Source: Spirochaetota bacterium
GTDB taxonomy: Bacteria; Spirochaetota; Spirochaetia; Sphaerochaetales; Sphaerochaetaceae
Direction: 5' to 3'
NCBI GenBank assembly: GCA_023401595.1
Contig: JAEXDQ010000054.1
Coordinates: 1 to 64,000 of the forward strand
Length of the DNA stretch: 64,000 bases
The notes below the pieces were generated by a model. That model did no database searches, was not told the origin of the DNA, and saw nothing but the letters and a program-made list of their open reading frames with translations. The position numbers were made by a program, and so were the translations under genes. Position 1 is the stretch's first letter; each line of letters opens with the position of its first letter. Positions 62,464 to 64,000 of this stretch are shown one piece after another.

Positions 62464-63207
62464 ATGAACGCTCCACAAAATGTCTACGACGATCCTTGTT
62501 TCTTTGATCGCTACAGCCGTCTGCGGGAGAATCCGTTGAACTACAATACGTTGCTGGAACAGCCCGCATTCCGGGCCTTGCTTTCGGACATGACCGGAAA
62601 GACCGTGCTGGACTTGGGGTGTGGCTTCGGAGACGCCTGTGAAGCGTATGTCCGGCTGGGCGCGGAGTCCGTCGTCGGAATCGACCTTTCGGAAAACATG
62701 CTGGAGGTCGCCCGTTCGAAGAATACTTCTGGGCGTATCGAATACCGACGGTTGGACATGTCGTCGATAGCGAGCTTGGGCCGTCGGTTCGATATTGTCA
62801 CAAGCTCTCTTGCAGTTCATTATATCGAGAATTTCAGCACGCTGGTCGATGCCGTAGGGCAATGCCTCAATCCTGGCGGGATATTCCTGTTTTCCCAAGA
62901 GCATCCCTTGACCACGGCTCCTGTCCACGGGGTGCGATTTCTGAATGATGAGGCCCACCGGTCCACCGACTATCTGCTCTCCGACTATGGCAGGCCGGGT
63001 TTTCGGAGTGTGGAATGGCTCATCGACAATGTTGAGAAATACCACCGAATGTTCTCAGAGATCATCGAGGCGCTGATATCATCAAAATTCGTCGTCGAAG
63101 CGATAAAGGAACCATTGCCCGACGCTGCCATGCTGGAAAAATGCCCTCGCATGTACCGGGAGTTCATCAAACCGAGTTTTCTCATCGTCAAGGCTCGAAA
63201 GTCCTAG
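62464..63207 (+). CDS. Class I SAM-dependent methyltransferase
   Basis: 247 residues. SAM motif I VLDLGCGFGDACEAYVRLGAESVVGIDLSENML, then MSSIASLGRRFDIVTSSLAVHYIENF (motifs II-III). Substrate unknown; similar proteins act on small molecules. The start follows AAGGAGTCCTTCT. Its 3' end overlaps the convergent nucleotidyltransferase gene by four bases. Confidence 0.9.
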   Translation: MNAPQNVYDDPCFFDRYSRLRENPLNYNTLLEQPAFRALLSDMTGKTVLDLGCGFGDACEAYVRLGAESVVGIDLSENMLEVARSKNTSGRIEYRRLDMSSIASLGRRFDIVTSSLAVHYIENFSTLVDAVGQCLNPGGIFLFSQEHPLTTAPVHGVRFLNDEAHRSTDYLLSDYGRPGFRSVEWLIDNVEKYHRMFSEIIEALISSKFVVEAIKEPLPDAAMLEKCPRMYREFIKPSFLIVKARKS

Positions 63208-63878
63208 ATCCGTCCATATCGCTTGATCAGTTCCTGCAGCCAGGCTATCAGTCTGCCAAAATCGTTCTCCGGCGTCGATTCGTCCATGCCATTGGCATAG
63301 GCGACGGCTCTGTCGATGATTTCCTTGTCGGTTCCTGTCAGCCGTGTCGCAAGGAGTGTTTTACTGGGAACATATTCATCGGTCTCGAATTGATATTTCG
63401 CTCTAGCGATGAAGAATGTCGCTTTGTATAGGTCCCTCAGGAACGTTTCCGGATTGTCAGAATGTATCCGGGCGTGTACGGCCATGTGGTATAGCCCCGC
63501 GGCTCCCGTCAGAACCGCTTCCCTCAGGTCATCCCGACACAGCTCTGGTAGAAGCTCCGTCAGATTCCCATACAATGTCTTCGTATCGTAATAAAGGGTC
63601 CAAAGGTCGTATCTCGGCCAGGCTCTGAGTTCCTCTTTACCTGAGAAGAACCCGCAGGCCCGTCCGTGTTCCGGCATCGTCTGTACGAGCTTTCTGTACG
63701 CCCGCAGGTCTGATTCTTCCATCCTGTCGAGTATGATGACCATGTCGATGTCACTGTCCGGGGTGGCTTCACCTCTGCCGAAGCTGCCTTGCAGGCCGAC
63801 GAATTCCAGCCTTGTGCCGAAAGTCTCCCGTAGTTTCTGAAGGTGTTCTGTGGTCCAATCCTCAATATTGAAGTTCAT
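63204..63878 (-). CDS. Nucleotidyltransferase-domain protein (MNT plus HEPN-like helices)
   Basis: 224 residues. Polymerase-beta-type motif GSFGRGEATPDSDIDM with the metal-binding Asp pair, then a helical C-terminal half like the HEPN or kanamycin-nucleotidyltransferase helical domain. Candidate roles are antibiotic adenylylation or a fused MNT/HEPN toxin-antitoxin-like unit; neither can be shown here. It starts 13 bases after the stop of a further gene. Confidence 0.8.
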   Translation of the reverse strand: MNFNIEDWTTEHLQKLRETFGTRLEFVGLQGSFGRGEATPDSDIDMVIILDRMEESDLRAYRKLVQTMPEHGRACGFFSGKEELRAWPRYDLWTLYYDTKTLYGNLTELLPELCRDDLREAVLTGAAGLYHMAVHARIHSDNPETFLRDLYKATFFIARAKYQFETDEYVPSKTLLATRLTGTDKEIIDRAVAYANGMDESTPENDFGRLIAWLQELIKRYGRI

Positions 63879-63891
63879 GTGCGCGTCCTAT

Positions 63892-64000
63892 TCAAGTCTT
63901 GTGCGTCTCGGAGGGATTCCATGCCGCCACCCCATGGAGGTTGTCGCCGCCTACCAGACGATCCAAGGCGAGATGGGCGAGGGTAAGTCCGAAAATGCCC
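63892..64000 (-). CDS. C-terminal fragment of a gene cut by the window edge
   Basis: On the minus strand one frame is open from the right edge to TGA 63892-63894. It encodes about 35 residues (GIFGLTLAHLALDRLVGG..., ending NPSETHKT), with a composition like real coding sequence. It precedes the nucleotidyltransferase by 13 bases, as in an operon. The family cannot be identified from the visible part. Confidence 0.5.
   Translation of the reverse strand, partial: GIFGLTLAHLALDRLVGGDNLHGVAAWNPSETHKT

Overview
The window looks like a bacterial chromosome segment from a fermentative, probably host-associated spirochaete, perhaps Sphaerochaeta-like. This is inference from gene content. It has the LL-diaminopimelate aminotransferase (DapL) lysine route, spirochaete-style solute-binding protein signal peptides, an Amt-PII fusion, and enzymes for galacto-N-biose/lacto-N-biose and tryptophan. 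I saw no phage, plasmid or CRISPR. The only mobile DNA is the 3' end of a transposase at the left edge.

1-6.6 kb: transposase remnant, five minus-strand tRNAs (Gly, Leu, Lys, Arg, His) with promoter and terminator, rarA carrying a methyltransferase-like extension, a lipoprotein, a MATE exporter and a small membrane protein. 6.7-13.6 kb: a minus-strand block with a SAF-domain dehydrogenase, tripartite tricarboxylate transporter tctA/B/C, a PrpR-like sigma-54 activator and a cupin. A well-spaced sigma-54 promoter precedes tctC. 14-19.2 kb: BI-1 protein, SGNH hydrolase, a 120-bp direct repeat, a PHP/DRTGG/CBS-HATPase signalling trio and an RluA-type pseudouridine synthase. 19.2-25.3 kb: M29 aminopeptidase, MarR regulator, ftsH, and amt-PII behind a leader with two terminators.

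25.4-35.8 kb: purU, xseB, xseA, a membrane protein, a ferredoxin, then divergent lnpA and nahK (galacto-N-biose phosphorylase and N-acetylhexosamine kinase). Next come two damaged genes: a histidine kinase with an in-frame amber codon, beside its intact response regulator, and a metallophosphoesterase with an internal deletion. 36.5-41.5 kb: the least familiar region. A LacI-type ligand-binding protein without a DNA-binding domain is followed by four tightly packed genes for secreted, probably beta-sandwich proteins with similar C-terminal strands.

41.5-53 kb: tryptophanase with an NSS transporter, a divergent LacI regulator, a DUF4190-like protein, a MATE exporter behind ten 11-bp tandem repeats, topoisomerase III, a cytidylate-kinase-like protein and an alpha/beta hydrolase. 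53-58 kb: dapB-dapA-dapL-lysA-thioesterase operon. 58-64 kb: umuD-umuC, a lipoprotein, a CBM9-like protein, a methyltransferase, a nucleotidyltransferase and a gene cut by the right edge. Start codons were chosen mainly from visible Shine-Dalgarno sequences, so they often differ from the longest open frame.
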